Assembly (NCBI GenBank): GCA_029204225.1
Contig: CM055107.1
Span: 43,817,745-43,881,744, forward strand
Direction: 5' to 3'
Length of the DNA stretch: 64,000 nucleotides
DNA from: Diphasiastrum complanatum
Taxonomy: Eukaryota > Streptophyta > Lycopodiopsida > Lycopodiales > Lycopodiaceae
Part shown: one piece after another, positions 22,801 through 33,295 of the stretch
Numbering within the stretch: the first letter of the stretch is position 1
Layout of the letters: each line of letters opens with the position of its first letter
The notes under the pieces: model-generated
Told to the model about the DNA's origin: nothing
The model's database searches: none
What the model saw: the letters and a program-made list of their open reading frames with translations, nothing else
Position numbers and translations under genes: made by a program

Positions 22801-23760
22801 AAAATACTCTTTATGATATGTCATATGAGAAGTGGCTCCACTATCAATCCACCAAGGATCAATGTCTCCATGATTAGCCAACAAGCAAGATGACATAACA
22901 AAAGCATCATTTGAAAGAAGCTCATCCCCACCCTCATCAATAGTTAGATTGGTTTGCTTTTCCCCTTGATCCCTCTTTTTCTTAAAACAATCACTAGCAA
23001 AATGCCCTTTGACTCCACAATAGAAACATTTTAGCTTAGATCTATCCTTCTTTTTGCCAAAAGTAGAGTGCTCACCTTGGTCTTGCCCTTTAGACCAATT
23101 GCTTTTACCTTTGCCCTTGAACTTGCCTTTAGAGAACATTGCCTCCTCTTCTCCTCCTTGAGATGTAGAAGATGCTCCCACTCTTGCTTGCAACCTGAAT
23201 TCTTCAGCCAACAAGACCTCTTGCAAGTCTCCAACACTTGGTAAACATTTTTGGATAGCATAACTTTGAACAAGATTAGCATGATCATCCAACAAGCCAT
23301 TGAGAATCACTTGAACAAGCTCCTCATTATTTATGCCATCATTAATGCATGCTAACTCATCATTCAATGCTTTAACTCTCAAAACAAAAGCATGTCCATT
23401 CTCACTCTTCTTTTGCATACAAGAAAAGATTTGCCTTCTTAAAGTCAACACTCTAGAAGTAGACTTGGATTCATAAACCTTCTTCAAGGCTTCCCAAGCT
23501 TCACTAGATGATGTGCACTTACCAACCTCTTTGATAAGCTCATTTGTCACATTCATCTTGATCATGTGAAGGGCTTTCTTTGCCCTCTTGTCATACCTCA
23601 ATTGTTCTTGAGGTGCCAAAGGTCTCTCCTCCACACCTACAACAATATCCATCAACTCATTCATCTCAAGCAAAGACTCCATCCTTACTTTCCAAGTAGA
23701 ATAGTTGAGGGAGGTAAGCCTATCATTGCTTTCCAACATGTAGCCTCCATTTGTAGCCAT
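19810..23760 (-). CDS. gag-pol: Copia Gag-Pol polyprotein (complete)
   Basis: 1316 residues with no stop or frameshift. Domains in order are UBN2-type Gag (about 1-240), CCHC knuckle at 245-258 (CFYCGVKGHFASDC) and aspartic protease with DSGAT at 306-310. The integrase zinc domain follows (H439, H444, C473, C476), then the core with D503, D565 and E601 (35 residues between the last two, as in a DDE integrase). RT has D907 and YVDD at 992-995. RNase H has D1156/D1158, E1197/E1199 and D1234, and the conserved end VADIFTKAL. All catalytic residues are present. Gag and Pol share one frame, as in most plant copia elements. The start ATG at 23760 follows a 0.6-kb leader. The last codons (VEEGV) are read through the polypurine tract and the TGA lies inside the 3' LTR. 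The product would form virus-like particles and carry out reverse transcription and integration. Confidence 0.97.
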   Translation of the reverse strand: MATNGGYMLESNDRLTSLNYSTWKVRMESLLEMNELMDIVVGVEERPLAPQEQLRYDKRAKKALHMIKMNVTNELIKEVGKCTSSSEAWEALKKVYESKSTSRVLTLRRQIFSCMQKKSENGHAFVLRVKALNDELACINDGINNEELVQVILNGLLDDHANLVQSYAIQKCLPSVGDLQEVLLAEEFRLQARVGASSTSQGGEEEAMFSKGKFKGKGKSNWSKGQDQGEHSTFGKKKDRSKLKCFYCGVKGHFASDCFKKKRDQGEKQTNLTIDEGGDELLSNDAFVMSSCLLANHGDIDPWWIDSGATSHMTYHKEYFSSLMAFDGDRKVIYTANDGECAIKGIGTIPISLSTNRNIELKDVLLIPSITKNLLSVSQMLDKGFKVEFDGDACLIKKGCSIIAKGKRQGKLFKLDACVVANQVGCMANEQMSIQEVWHKRMGHLNYKALEVIAKKEVVRGLPKSLTCLNHVCEECALSKSHRLPYTRSISRSKMPFSLLHSDIHGVTTISNGGAKMYVTFIDDFSRFCWVYLLKSKDEVFDVFVKFKVAIETQFTTKIKCLRSDNGGEYISNKFKAFCDEHGIKREYTCPRTPQQNGVAERKNRTLCESAKAMRLNANLPKPFWSDALLCANFLCNRWPSVVLEGKTPFEALFGTKPNVKFLRTFGCICYFNITLDDRTKEDPSSRKGIFVGYSEVSKAYRIYVPSIKKVFTSRDVIFDEGNIPKVVSSDDGVVATNVLDDNGVDDTLDVDVEEASSSQIPRRTPRHKVKPSRLTYDGKGKQVVDGSNYAFLTSFDVPSCVDEARQEEEWIQAMDLEFEALMKNNTWRLVELPKGKSAIGCKWIFKVKTNQDGSINKLKARLVAKGYAQEHGIDYEETFAPVAKMVSIRVIISLATLYGWDLWQLDISNAFLNGDLEEEVYMEQPESYVSHSKPNHVCFLQKSLYGLKQAPRSWYARLNSFLLSQNFTMSEYDHSLYFRISANDVTILLIYVDDIILSGGNKEDIEDIKKALKKEFEVHDLGLLSYILGIEVIRTSQITFISQEKYAISILNRFHMVDANPIDTPMESHVKLTIRGNERSFEDITLYRKLIGSLIYLTITRPDLSYCVGRLSQFMQDPSIEHWKLGKRILRYISGTKDFGIVYRGSSPNLFGFSDSDFAGDLMDRKSINAHAIFIGDGAISWMSKKQATISLSSSEAEYKALTSCTKEMVWIKRMIMELHLLDFSESPIIFCDNLSAQSLASNPVFHARSKHIEVAYHFVREQVLAKEIKLEHVPSKECVADIFTKALGKDLFFKHRTSLGVLSKSMLKLVEEGV
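19815..19827 (-). other. Polypurine tract of element B
   Basis: GTTGAAGAGGGAG on the minus strand, abutting the LTR. It is also coding: it specifies VEEG and the start of the final Val codon, immediately before the stop. Confidence 0.85.
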
Positions 23761-24357
23761 GTTGCAATGATTGATCTCTGATCTTTGACCTGTTCCAATG
23801 CACTAAGCACTCTCTTGAATCAACAAATGAAACACAAGAAGAAATCACAAAGATTTGGAACCTAAAACCTTACTTTTTCTCTCTTTTCCTCACTTTTTCC
23901 TTAATTTTAGCCACTAGTTTTATGATTTCTTGATCAAACCAAGACCAAACCTCAATATACTTGCTTTTCCCTCACTCCTAAGATTGAAATACACTCTTGA
24001 ATCATTCAGCAAACTGAAAATCAGAGGGTTACATCAATTTTGAAGTTTTTGACATGAAGAAGCAAGAAATTGAATCAAAAAACTATATGCTAGAATGGAA
24101 AACTAATAGGATCTTGTTGGATCTTGCATCTCCCTCTTTCCAAAACAATTTTTGTCTCCTTATTCTGATAAGTACAGAGGGAATTCGCCCTACTTCAATT
24201 GAAATGCATACAAATGATGTTTTGATCACAAAGATCCAATTTCTACACATAAATCAACAAGATTTTTAGCTAGAAACTTGATTGGAATGCTACAAAAGCA
24301 AACTCGCCCACAAATCTCTTCTAAATCTGGCAAAACCTGCACATTTGGCCGCCTAAT
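23761..24357 (-). other. Leader of element B
   Basis: About 0.6 kb of non-coding sequence between primer site and Gag ATG. It would contain the packaging signal, but I see no specific structure. The last 60 bases resemble those of element A. Confidence 0.7.
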
Positions 24358-24369
24358 GCTCTGATACCA
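24358..24369 (-). other. Primer-binding site of element B (tRNA-iMet)
   Basis: The minus strand reads TGGTATCAGAGC immediately after the 5' LTR. Confidence 0.93.
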
Positions 24370-25022
24370 TGTGAAAAACTCAGATCCAAAAGATGCTAAA
24401 GTTTCATAAAGATCTTGGCCATGGAAGTTATGCACATCTAGATTGAAAAAATGATAGAAATTGTGATGTTAAGCATACTAAACATCAACTAAACATCAAA
24501 ATCTGATCATAAGCTTCCACAAACAGAAACTTGCTGTCCCTGTCCGTACTTCAGAGCCTACAACCTGCATTTCACACGTGTGAAGCCATAGCAACAAAGA
24601 AATCACAATTCTAGTGGCTAGAATGCAAGATATGAACAAAAAAGTGAGAGAGAAGAAGATGGACCTTCAAAGAGCATAACATTCATTCAATAGAATGAAA
24701 ATGAGATGTGTACATACTCGTGGAGATGGCTATTTATAGCAGCCATAGTGCCTCTTGGCCACTTGTCTTATGATAGGCTAAAATTGGGGTCCAATAGGAT
24801 TCACCCATATACCTAGAAATTTGGTCAAATAGGAATGCACCAAATTATGAGCCAATAGAAGAGCTCCACACTCGACCTCCTCTAATTAATGTGACCTCAA
24901 AAGTAGTGTACACATACTTTGGGCCTCTACATACATGTATGAACCTATCTCTAACTTTTATTTGGCCATAGGCCTACAAAATCTCAAGTTAGGAAAATAC
25001 TACTAGTTGACAATTTTTCACA
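24370..25022 (-). repeat. 5' LTR of element B
   Basis: 653 bp and, as far as I can tell by reading, identical to 19162-19814. It carries the promoter for the minus-strand transcript and the palindrome TTCACACGTGTGAA at 24571-24584. Confidence 0.96.
24730..24738 (-). promoter_or_regulatory. TATA box in 5' LTR of element B
   Basis: TATAAATAG on the minus strand, about 285 bp into the LTR. It is a good match to plant TATA boxes, so transcription would start near 24700. Confidence 0.7.
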
Positions 25023-25031
25023 ATTTTCACA

Positions 25032-25139
25032 GTTGGCTGATATTTTGACAACACCATTGTCAAGAGAGAAACATTCATTTGGTAGATATGTTAAATCTCA
25101 ATTTAAATTTTGATTCATAGTAGTAAGCTTAAGGGAGAG
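25032..25139 (+). pseudogene. Copia element C, RNase H end and polypurine tract
   Basis: Resumes element C after A. It begins with the duplicated GTTGG and encodes ADILTTPLSREKHSFGRYVK up to a TGA at about 25091. The purine-rich AAGGGAGAG (25131-25139) directly precedes the LTR. Confidence 0.88.
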
Positions 25140-25946
25140 TGTTGGAGTTAATCTTACTCCTACTCATCCTAACTGCCCTCCAATTCACTCATGTAAATTA
25201 CTCTCTCAAAGCAGTTTGCAGATGAACTGATTGTTGCACAGTTCGCATTTTTACTTGCAAACTTCAAAGCCCGACAAAGTCTTCTACTTAACATTTCAAG
25301 CATTCTGAGCACAAAAAGGTTTTTGCGAAAAATGCGACAAAGGTGTTCTACTCGGGTTTTCGGGCCATTTCGAGCACCCGACAAATGCGACATATTTTCG
25401 AATAATGCAAGGAATGCAACATACTGCAGACTTACACAAGAAATTGCTAAGTAACCGCTTGCGACCTGCTTGCGGTTACGACCGCACCGCAATATCACAC
25501 TCCTACAGTCACATGCGAAGAAGATTGCGATTGTCTACATATTTACGCTCTTCCAATAATCGATCTACGGATCTACTCTAGAATTGTTAATGATCTTTTA
25601 AACTCTGTAATTAGACTAACATAAGATCATCCAACTATATAAGCAAATGAGAGATCAAAAGTTTGATTAATCGATCAATATCCACGATAGAGATAAAAAT
25701 GACCAAAACTGGTCTTCACAGTATATGACTCCTCAGAGTTAGAGATCATATAGAGAGAGTAAAAGTATTCAAATCTATAGCAATTGATTTGATTCTGTAA
25801 GTAGAATCATGCGCTTATTAGCGTGATTGTCTTGTGATCTGATAGTTGTTATTACAACATTGAATATACAGAATCATTGTTGTTCTATCTCATTGCATTC
25901 ATGTTGAATGTTTATTAACTCTCACTCTTCTTTCATTACTATCACA
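25140..25946 (+). repeat. 3' LTR of copia element C
   Basis: Begins TGTTGGAGTTAATC after the polypurine tract. The right end is uncertain; ATCACA at 25941-25946 is a plausible CA terminus. The first 360 bp match the inverted relic at 780-1000. No second full copy is in the window, so length and target duplication cannot be confirmed. Confidence 0.7.
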
Positions 25947-26129
25947 AGTACTTCAGTAATGAAGAAATTCATGGCTATAATAGACGCCCAATTGTGGTTG
26001 AGATGATGGACCTTGTAATAATAAGTGGGCCAATGAGAGAAGGAGCCCACCAAGCCCTTTCTACAAAAAGAGGATATTTTTTTTTGTAAAGGATTCACAT
26101 TTTGATAATAGAATGAGACTACTCATTTG

Positions 26130-27033
<904 letters not shown>

Positions 27034-27880
27034 AACTTTGAAAATTTTCCTACAATTCTAGAAATACTATCTAACCTTGCCATCTCCACTGAACCTTCTC
27101 CTAATATTTCTCTATCACATATCCAAGGGTTGAGGATAGATCAGAAAAGATGAAAAAGTCATTGCATTTTGATTATTGGCACTTACACTAATTTGCAAAG
27201 TTACTATCAGTGACAATTTTTTGCTAATTTTCTTGCATAGCTTTGGAAATTTCCTTACACTTCCAAAAATACCATGTGACCTCACCATATTCAATGTACC
27301 TTCTCCTAATATTTCTCTTTACATATCCAAGGGGTGAGGATAGATCAAAAAATCTCAAAAAATTATTGCATTTTGAATACTAGCACTTGCATGATTAACC
27401 TCAAAAAACTGCGTAGTGACAAGTTTGTGCTAGATTTTTTGCATAACTTTGGAAATTTTCCTACACGTCCAAAAACACCATTTGACCTCGCCATCTTGAT
27501 TGTACCTTCTCCTAAGATTTCTCTATCACATACCCAAGAGATCACAGAATCTTAAAAAGTTATTGCATTTTCAATATAGGCACTTGCCCAATTAGCTTCC
27601 AAAAACTACCTCATGACAATTTTCTTGCATAACTTTGGAAATTTTCCTACATTTACAGAAATACAGTCTGACCTCACCATCTTCAATGTACCTTCTCCTA
27701 AAATTTCTCTCACATATCCTAGGAGTGAGGATAGATCACATATCCAAGGAGTGAGAATAGATCACAAAAGCTCAACAACGTTATTGCATTTTGAATACTA
27801 GCACTTGCACAATTAACTTTCGAAAACTGCCTAGTGACAATTTTGTGCCAGTTTTCTTGCATAACTTTGAAATTTTTCTT
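27034..27880. repeat. Tandem array, about 200-bp unit, four copies
   Basis: Units begin at about 27034, 27239, 27445 and 27631, with a partial fifth at 27862. Each opens ACTTTGGAAATTTTCCTACA and contains ACCTTCTCCTAA.ATTTCTCT, CATATCCAAGG, ATTGCATTTTGAATA and GCACTTGCA. Spacing is 187 to 231 bp. The fourth unit has an internal duplication of the AGGAGTGAGGATAGATCACA segment. It is non-coding and A+T-rich, like a small satellite array. Confidence 0.92.
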
Positions 27881-28109
27881 GTTAATTTAATAGAAATGAC
27901 TTTGCCTTTATGCTCATATGGATGAACATATATCTAACTTTGGTTTTTTCAACTTATGTTTGCTCAAACTAGCTATACTTGTATAAATGTAGGTCTCCAT
28001 TAAAGTTTTGGGTGTCTTCAAGTTTCTGATTTTTAGCGTACAAAGTTGTAGAAATAATTCATCTTTTCACACTCGATCTTACTAACATTTAGAAGTCAAC
28101 TTGTTTGAT
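27881..28109. other. Unassigned interval
   Basis: Nothing recognisable; it separates the tandem array from the gene-like fragment. Confidence 0.4.
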
Positions 28110-28560
28110 TTTTAATGTGCATTGTGAGTCATTTGGAGTAAGTTTTCTATTGTACAAAAGTGATCAAATTTGTGAATTCTTGAAGTTATATTTTCTTGTA
28201 TATATTCACACACTAAAGCTGCATACATCAAACCTCTTGGAATATAGAGGAATGGTGGTTTAAGTGTTCCATATGGGGCGGAATATCCCTTGTGGATAGG
28301 AATCAACCCCCCTTTTAATTTCTCACATAGATCACAACCAGCGAATCACTTGTTGGAAAATACAAGTATTGTTTGGTTCACAGGCACCTTAAAATCCGAT
28401 CCCACATCTAGTCACTTGTACATTCTGTAGATAACGTGCACTCCATGGAACATCAAGACGAGTTACCATTTTACAACTGTACCAAGAAATTCATCTTATT
28501 AGTCAGCTACAGAAATGATCGATAAACACTTACCATGTAAAATTGATCATAAAGCAGCCG
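28110..28560 (-). other. Unrecognised gene-like fragment (possible exons)
   Basis: On the minus strand, 28306-28112 is open and reads like real protein (IPIHKGYSAPYGTLKPPFLY, then IPRGLMYAALVCEYI). Upstream frames continue this character (TRLDVPWSARYLQNVQV at about 28430-28480). Between them and an earlier short open stretch lies a 57-bp segment near 28486-28542 with plant-intron-like features: GTAAGT start, TGACTAAT and TTGGTACAG end. I do not recognise the family. At least one stop and one frame change are present, so it is at best a decayed gene piece, and it could be chance. Confidence 0.25.
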
Positions 28561-29149
28561 CTTGATAGAGATGAATTTATCAGTAGTCAAGACATGCTAC
28601 TATGCACAAAGTTTTTTTTATTATCTCATGAATGAACTATATCACCTTATTTTACACACACATGGGTATCATTGAAGTGAAAAGTGTCTAGCAACTTACG
28701 AGAAAAATGGACATGGATCAACCAACTCAAATACCAATAAAATCATGGTAGTTGGTAATCTAAACAAAATTGGATGTTTACAAGAGTATATCTATACCGA
28801 TGGAAACAAACCCTTTGCTTCAAAAAGTTGAGATGTTTCGGCCAAATCTTCCCCTTGGTCATGACATTCCTTATAACCAATCAGCTAATCTGGACACAAC
28901 TATAATCATCGGTTCCTATATCGAAAAATAGTATCTATCTTAGGTGCCGATCGATTAGGGGAAATTTTGAGGTCCTGAGAACCATTCATCTTACCTCATC
29001 AACTACAAGAGGACTAGGGATGAGATTGTCCTAGTGCTTCTCAATCATTTCAATCTAAGAACTTGGATGATCCTTGTTCTAATAAGGATTCTCTCACGAC
29101 GATCCATTGACCTCTTGATCTTTAACATTTGTCATGATAAGATCCAAGT
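28561..29149. other. Unassigned interval
   Basis: No motif or terminal repeat recognised. Confidence 0.4.
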
Positions 29150-29235
29150 AATATTGCCTAGAAAGTAGTATACTGGCCCAAGGTCTGAAATATCAAATTT
29201 TTAAAAAATGTCTGATTTAGTCTTTATTAACAATT
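29150..29235 (-). pseudogene. Copia relic E, RT C-terminal scrap (left of element D)
   Basis: The minus strand resembles the RT segment at 7124-7199 (TKSD..., SDLGPVYYFLG). It ends with CAATT, the target duplication of element D, and the rest of E resumes at 33291. Confidence 0.65.
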
Positions 29236-29966
29236 TGTGAAGAATTGAAAAAGATTATCTATGTTAGATATAGGCTTATGTTTTTTATATCAAGCATCTA
29301 GGTGTAGGATGTTGATAGGACCAAATTTGGCATAGATGGCAAATTACCCATTTCTACTTGTAATGCCACTATTTAGCCAAAATAGAGTAAGAGGCTAAAC
29401 TCGTGCCAATTAGAGTGTAGACAAGTGTAATACTTTTGTTTGATGAGATTTAAGAGGTCCAATAGGATCTAGAGGTGGAACCTTGAGGGGTCCAATAGAA
29501 TTTGAGATTTGCTTGAAACTGGTCCAATAGAATTAAGAGGTGAATGGATCAATGGTCTAATAGGATTAAGAGGTGGCAAAAATGTGGTCCAATCATAGTT
29601 AATCATAGTGGTAGCTCATGGGTCTACTAGTATCATTGTACTTCTCATTTGGATCTAATTGATTTAGAGATTGAGTGGATTTTGAGTGTTATTGGTTTCC
29701 TAGATTTCTCTCTCTACTCGAGAGCTATTGATGATTTTCTCTCTCTACCCGAGGAGAGCAGCTTGTTTTTTCTTAGATTACTTTTGGAACACTTCCCACA
29801 TGTGTGAGTGAGAGTTGGAAGTGATTGAATGCATGTAGTAGTGTGTTTTTGCCATAGAATCAAAGATAGATCTTGAATCTCAGTCTCGTCTTGATCTTGG
29901 TGCATCTACACACCTTAGGAGATCACAAGTACATGTTGTTAATAGTCCACACGTGTGAAATCAACA
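29236..29966 (+). repeat. 5' LTR of element D
   Basis: 731 bp, TGTGAAGAATTG..AATCAACA. It ends with CCACACGTGTGAAATCAACA, a variant of the palindrome in the A and B LTRs. Confidence 0.93.
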
Positions 29967-29979
29967 TGGTATCAGAGCC
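29967..29979 (+). other. Primer-binding site of element D (tRNA-iMet)
   Basis: TGGTATCAGAGCC directly follows the LTR. Confidence 0.93.
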
Positions 29980-30722
29980 TACCTAAGGTTACCATGCATT
30001 TTGATCGATTTAAGTGAAAAATTTTCATCAATCTTGAGCTAGAAATTGTCAAGATCCATTTTCCTAGCTATCTTGTCTAATTTTGGATCAAAAGAGATCA
30101 ATAGGGCATTGATTGGGTCTGAAATGGTACTGTACGAAATCAAGTGCTTAGACACGTGTGAGGAACATCCAATTTCAGATTGAAAGTTCTCTCTCATGCT
30201 TGATCCATTTATCTTGCTTCATAGCTTGTTTCGAAGCTATTTTTGTCTAGTTTTTGATGTAATCAGTTTCATTCCATTTGGTTGAGCCAATCAGAAGTTA
30301 TAAGCTTTTAAAGAAGGTTAGGTAGGGCACCTAGACCTGGGTGGACACATTTGTTTTGGTCAAGATATTGCTTGTTAGATCTCTGTTCATAGTTGTATGG
30401 TTACCAATCTCATCTATAAGTGATCTAGACATTGTTTTGAGATCATAGCCAATTTGTTTCATGCAAAATCATTGAGTTTGAGTCAAATTTGGTTACTTAG
30501 TGTATTTCACATGTGATAAGAGTAAATGATCCTAACTTTTTCTATAGTCCATCATTTCATGTGAAATAGATCTTGATTTAGAGAGATTTGAGTAGCTAGT
30601 GAAAATCAATTCACAAATAGTTGCAAGATCTTTCATAAGAGGAGATAGTACTTCATTATTGGATCCTATTGAGAGTGTGTAGCAACATTTATTGTTCATC
30701 ATTTGAGTTTTCTTCACTTCAA
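29980..30722 (+). other. Leader of element D
   Basis: About 0.74 kb without coding motifs. A copy of ACACGTGTGAGG occurs near 30152. Confidence 0.6.
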
Positions 30723-32543
30723 ATGGCTTCAAGAGTTCATCTTTGTTGGAACCAAGTGAAAGATTGTCCACTTCAAACTATTCAATTTGGAAGATGAGGA
30801 TGGAGTCCATCTTGGTCCTTCAAGATGTGATGGACATAGTTATTGGCCTTGAAGAAGAACCACAAGTTCTTCAAGAAGTTCAAAAATACAAAAGAGAGCT
30901 AGAATGGCTCTCCACTACATTAAGATGAATGTCTGAGATATTGAGGGAGATAGGTATGTGTACAACAGCCAAAGAAGCTTGCGATTGTCTCAAGACTATC
31001 TATGAGGCTAAGAACACCTCTAGGCTCCTCACTCTTAGAAATCAAATCTTTCAAAGTATCCAAAAGAGTGATGAGAGTGCATCTAGTTATGTTTTGAGAG
31101 TAAAAGATATTCACAAAGAGCTTTCTTGCATTGGTGATTCCATCAATCAAAATGAGCTAGTCCAAGTCATTCTCAATGGCTTGAGAAGTGAATTTGATAA
31201 CCTTGTCCAATCCTATTCCATTAAGGAGGAGCTACCAAGTTTGGAGGCTCTCCAAAGTGTGCTAATTTTTGAAGAATCGAGACAAGAGTACAAGCTCTTG
31301 AGGATGGACAAGCTTTCTCTCACTCATAATGATGGAAAAGCCCTCTTTGCCAAGGACAAGCACAAAGGGAGGAGCAAGAACAAATTTCAACAATCCTCAA
31401 GCAAGGACAAAGCCAAATCCAAAGACAAAGATGAGGAGGAAGATGATTCTCTAATGATTCATCATCCAAGCTCAAGAAGAAGAAGATCAAGTGCTTTTAT
31501 TGTGGCAAGAAAGGCCATTATGCCACCAATTGCTTCAAGAAGAAGAATCAACTCAAGAAAGCCAACATCACCAATGAGAAGGAAGACACTACTACAAGTG
31601 ATGGAGAGGGATCTCTTATGGTCTCTAGCTTCTCATCTATTCCTTTCAAGAAGGACGGCTTATGGTATATTGATAGTGGAGCCTCTTCACATATGTGTAG
31701 CTCCAAGGATTCTTTCTCTTCTATTGCACCTTATGATGGAGTCAAGAAATCAATATACACTGCAAATGATTTTGAATGTCCTATTGAAGGCATAGGGAAC
31801 ATTTCCTTAAAGCTTGCATCCTCTAAAGTTCTTTCTCTTTATAAAGTGCTTTATGTGCCTAAGCTTACTAAGAATCTCATTAGTGTTGGCCAATTGCTTG
31901 ATAATGGCCTTGAAGTAAAATTCAATGTTGATACTTGTACTATCAAGAAGAATGATGAGATACTTGCATTAGGATCTAGATTTGGAGGCATCTATGAACT
32001 AGATCCAAATGAATATGTGAATGCTTGTAATGTTGCTCTTGTGAACAAGCTCTCTATGGAGGAATTATGGCATAGGATGTTGGGACATCCCAACTACAAT
32101 CCATGCTCTCTATGATCAAAGAGGCCAAAGCTATTGGCTTGCCAAGGTCATTCTCCAAGAAGATCAAGCCTTGTGAGGCTTGTGCTATTGATAAATCTCA
32201 CAAAAAGCCATTTACAAGATCTTCTATCAAAAGCAAGCATCCTTTGGAGTTAATCCACTCGGATGTGCATTTCTCATCAACTATAGGCAAGGGAGGAGCC
32301 ACTTGTTTTGTTACTTTCATTGATGATTTCACAAGATTCACTTGGATATATCTTCTTGCTTCTAAATCTATGGTGTTTGATCATTTAATTATTTTCAAAG
32401 CTTATGTAGAGAAGCAATTCTCATTCAAGATTAAAGTTCTTAGATGTGATGGAGGTGGTGAATATATCTCCAATAAATTTCATGCAAGCATAGATCTAAT
32501 CTTGGAGTTACATCAAGATCAATGCTCAAATCTTCATAGATAA
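30723..32543 (+). pseudogene. Copia gag-protease-integrase start of element D (frameshifted)
   Basis: The ATG at 30723 begins Gag (MASR), but a frameshift within ten codons moves the reading to SERLSTSNYSIWKMRMESIL, and a stop follows at about 30926. Gag continues in frame from 30929 (REIGMCTTAKEACDCLKTIY, LLTLRNQIFQSIQ). A frameshift near 31450 puts the intact CCHC box (KCFYCGKKGHYATNC, about 31484-31530) in another frame. The protease (WYIDSGASSHM) is at about 31663 and the pre-integrase segment (LSMEELWHRMLGHPNYN) at about 32050. After another shift, the integrase zinc part and core follow (CEACAIDKSHKKPFT, ELIHSDVH, TFIDDFTRFTWIY, LRCDGGGEYISNKF). The second catalytic Asp is present, but the Glu region and everything downstream are deleted. 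Confidence 0.85.
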
Positions 32544-32557
32544 TTTTTTAGGAGAAG

Positions 32558-33290
32558 TGTGAAGAATTGAAAAAGACTATCTATGTTAGATATAGGGGTC
32601 TTATGTTTTTTATATCAAGCATCTAGGTGTAGGATGTTGATAGGACCACATTTGGCATAGATGCCAAATTACCCATTTCCACTTGTAATGCCACTATTTA
32701 GCCAAAATAGAGTAAGAGGCTAAACTCGTGCCAATTAGAGTGTAGACAAGTGTAATACTTTTGTTGGATGAAATTTAAGAGGTCCAATAGGATTTAGAGG
32801 TGGAACCTTGAGGGGTCCAATAGAATTTGAAGTTTGCTTGAAAATGGTCCAATAGAATTTAGAGGTGAATGGATCAATGGTCCAATAGGATTAAGAGGTG
32901 GCAAAAGTGTGGTCCAATCATAGTCAAGCATAGCGGTAGCTCGTGGATCTACTAGTATCATTGTACTCCTCATTTGGATCTAATTGATTTTGAGATTGAG
33001 TGGATTTTGAGTGTTATTGGTTTCCTAGTTTTCTCTCTCTATTCGAGAGCTATTGATGATTTTCTCTCTCTACCCAAGGAGAGCAGCTGTTTTTACTTAG
33101 ATTACTTTTGGAACACTTCCCACATGTGTGAGTGAGAGTTGGAAGTGATTGACTACATGTAGTAGTGTGTTTTTGCCATAAAATCAAAGATAGATCTTGA
33201 ATCTCAATCTAGTCTTGATCTTGGTGCATCTACACACCTTAGGAGATCACAAATACATGTTGTGGACATTCTACACATGTGAAATCAACA
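32558..33290 (+). repeat. 3' LTR of element D
   Basis: 733 bp, matching 29236-29966 with a modest number of substitutions and small indels. The terminal palindrome is mutated to ACACATGTGAAA. Confidence 0.93.
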
Positions 33291-33295
33291 CAATT

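Larger units (their letters stand above)
19162..25022 (-). mobile_element. Copia element B: intact autonomous LTR retrotransposon
   Basis: 5861 bp on the minus strand with two 653-bp LTRs (19162-19814 and 24370-25022) that look identical by eye. It has a tRNA-iMet primer site, a polypurine tract and one uninterrupted 1316-codon Gag-Pol frame. The target duplication ATTTT is at 19157-19161 and 25023-25027. It lies inside element A, 4 bp from the outer end of A's LTR. Intact coding and matching LTRs point to a very recent insertion. Confidence 0.97.
13611..25031 (-). mobile_element. Copia element A: non-autonomous LTR element, interrupted by B
   Basis: A complete LTR retrotransposon on the minus strand. 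Its LTRs are 13611-14257 and 18519-19161 plus 25028-25031 (647 bp each once B is removed), and I found two differences between them by eye. The target duplication GTTGG is at 13606-13610 and 25032-25036. The internal part has a tRNA-iMet primer site, a leader, a single 1024-codon ORF (copia Gag plus unknown sequence) and a polypurine tract. There is no protease, integrase, RT or RNase H, so mobilisation must have used enzymes of another element. Element B is a plausible relative able to supply them. Without B, A would be about 5.55 kb. Confidence 0.93.
29236..33290 (+). mobile_element. Copia element D: two LTRs, pol mostly deleted
   Basis: 4055 bp on the plus strand. LTRs are 29236-29966 and 32558-33290, the target duplication CAATT is at 29231-29235 and 33291-33295, and the primer site is tRNA-iMet. 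The internal part has gag, protease and the first half of integrase. It then passes directly into a purine-rich AGGAGAAG and the 3' LTR, so the rest of integrase, all RT and RNase H are missing. The LTRs differ at clearly more positions than those of A or B, so D is older. The deletion may predate insertion (a non-autonomous copy) or follow it. Confidence 0.93.

Noticed and set aside
25169-25498. 109-codon minus-strand open frame
   Set aside because: It lies within the LTR of copia C and has no protein family; the same DNA is decayed at 780-1000.
29967-29979. Possible tRNA gene sequence at TGGTATCAGAGCC (also at elements A, B and G)
   Set aside because: Only the 12-13 bases complementary to the tRNA 3' end are present, directly beside an LTR; these are primer-binding sites.
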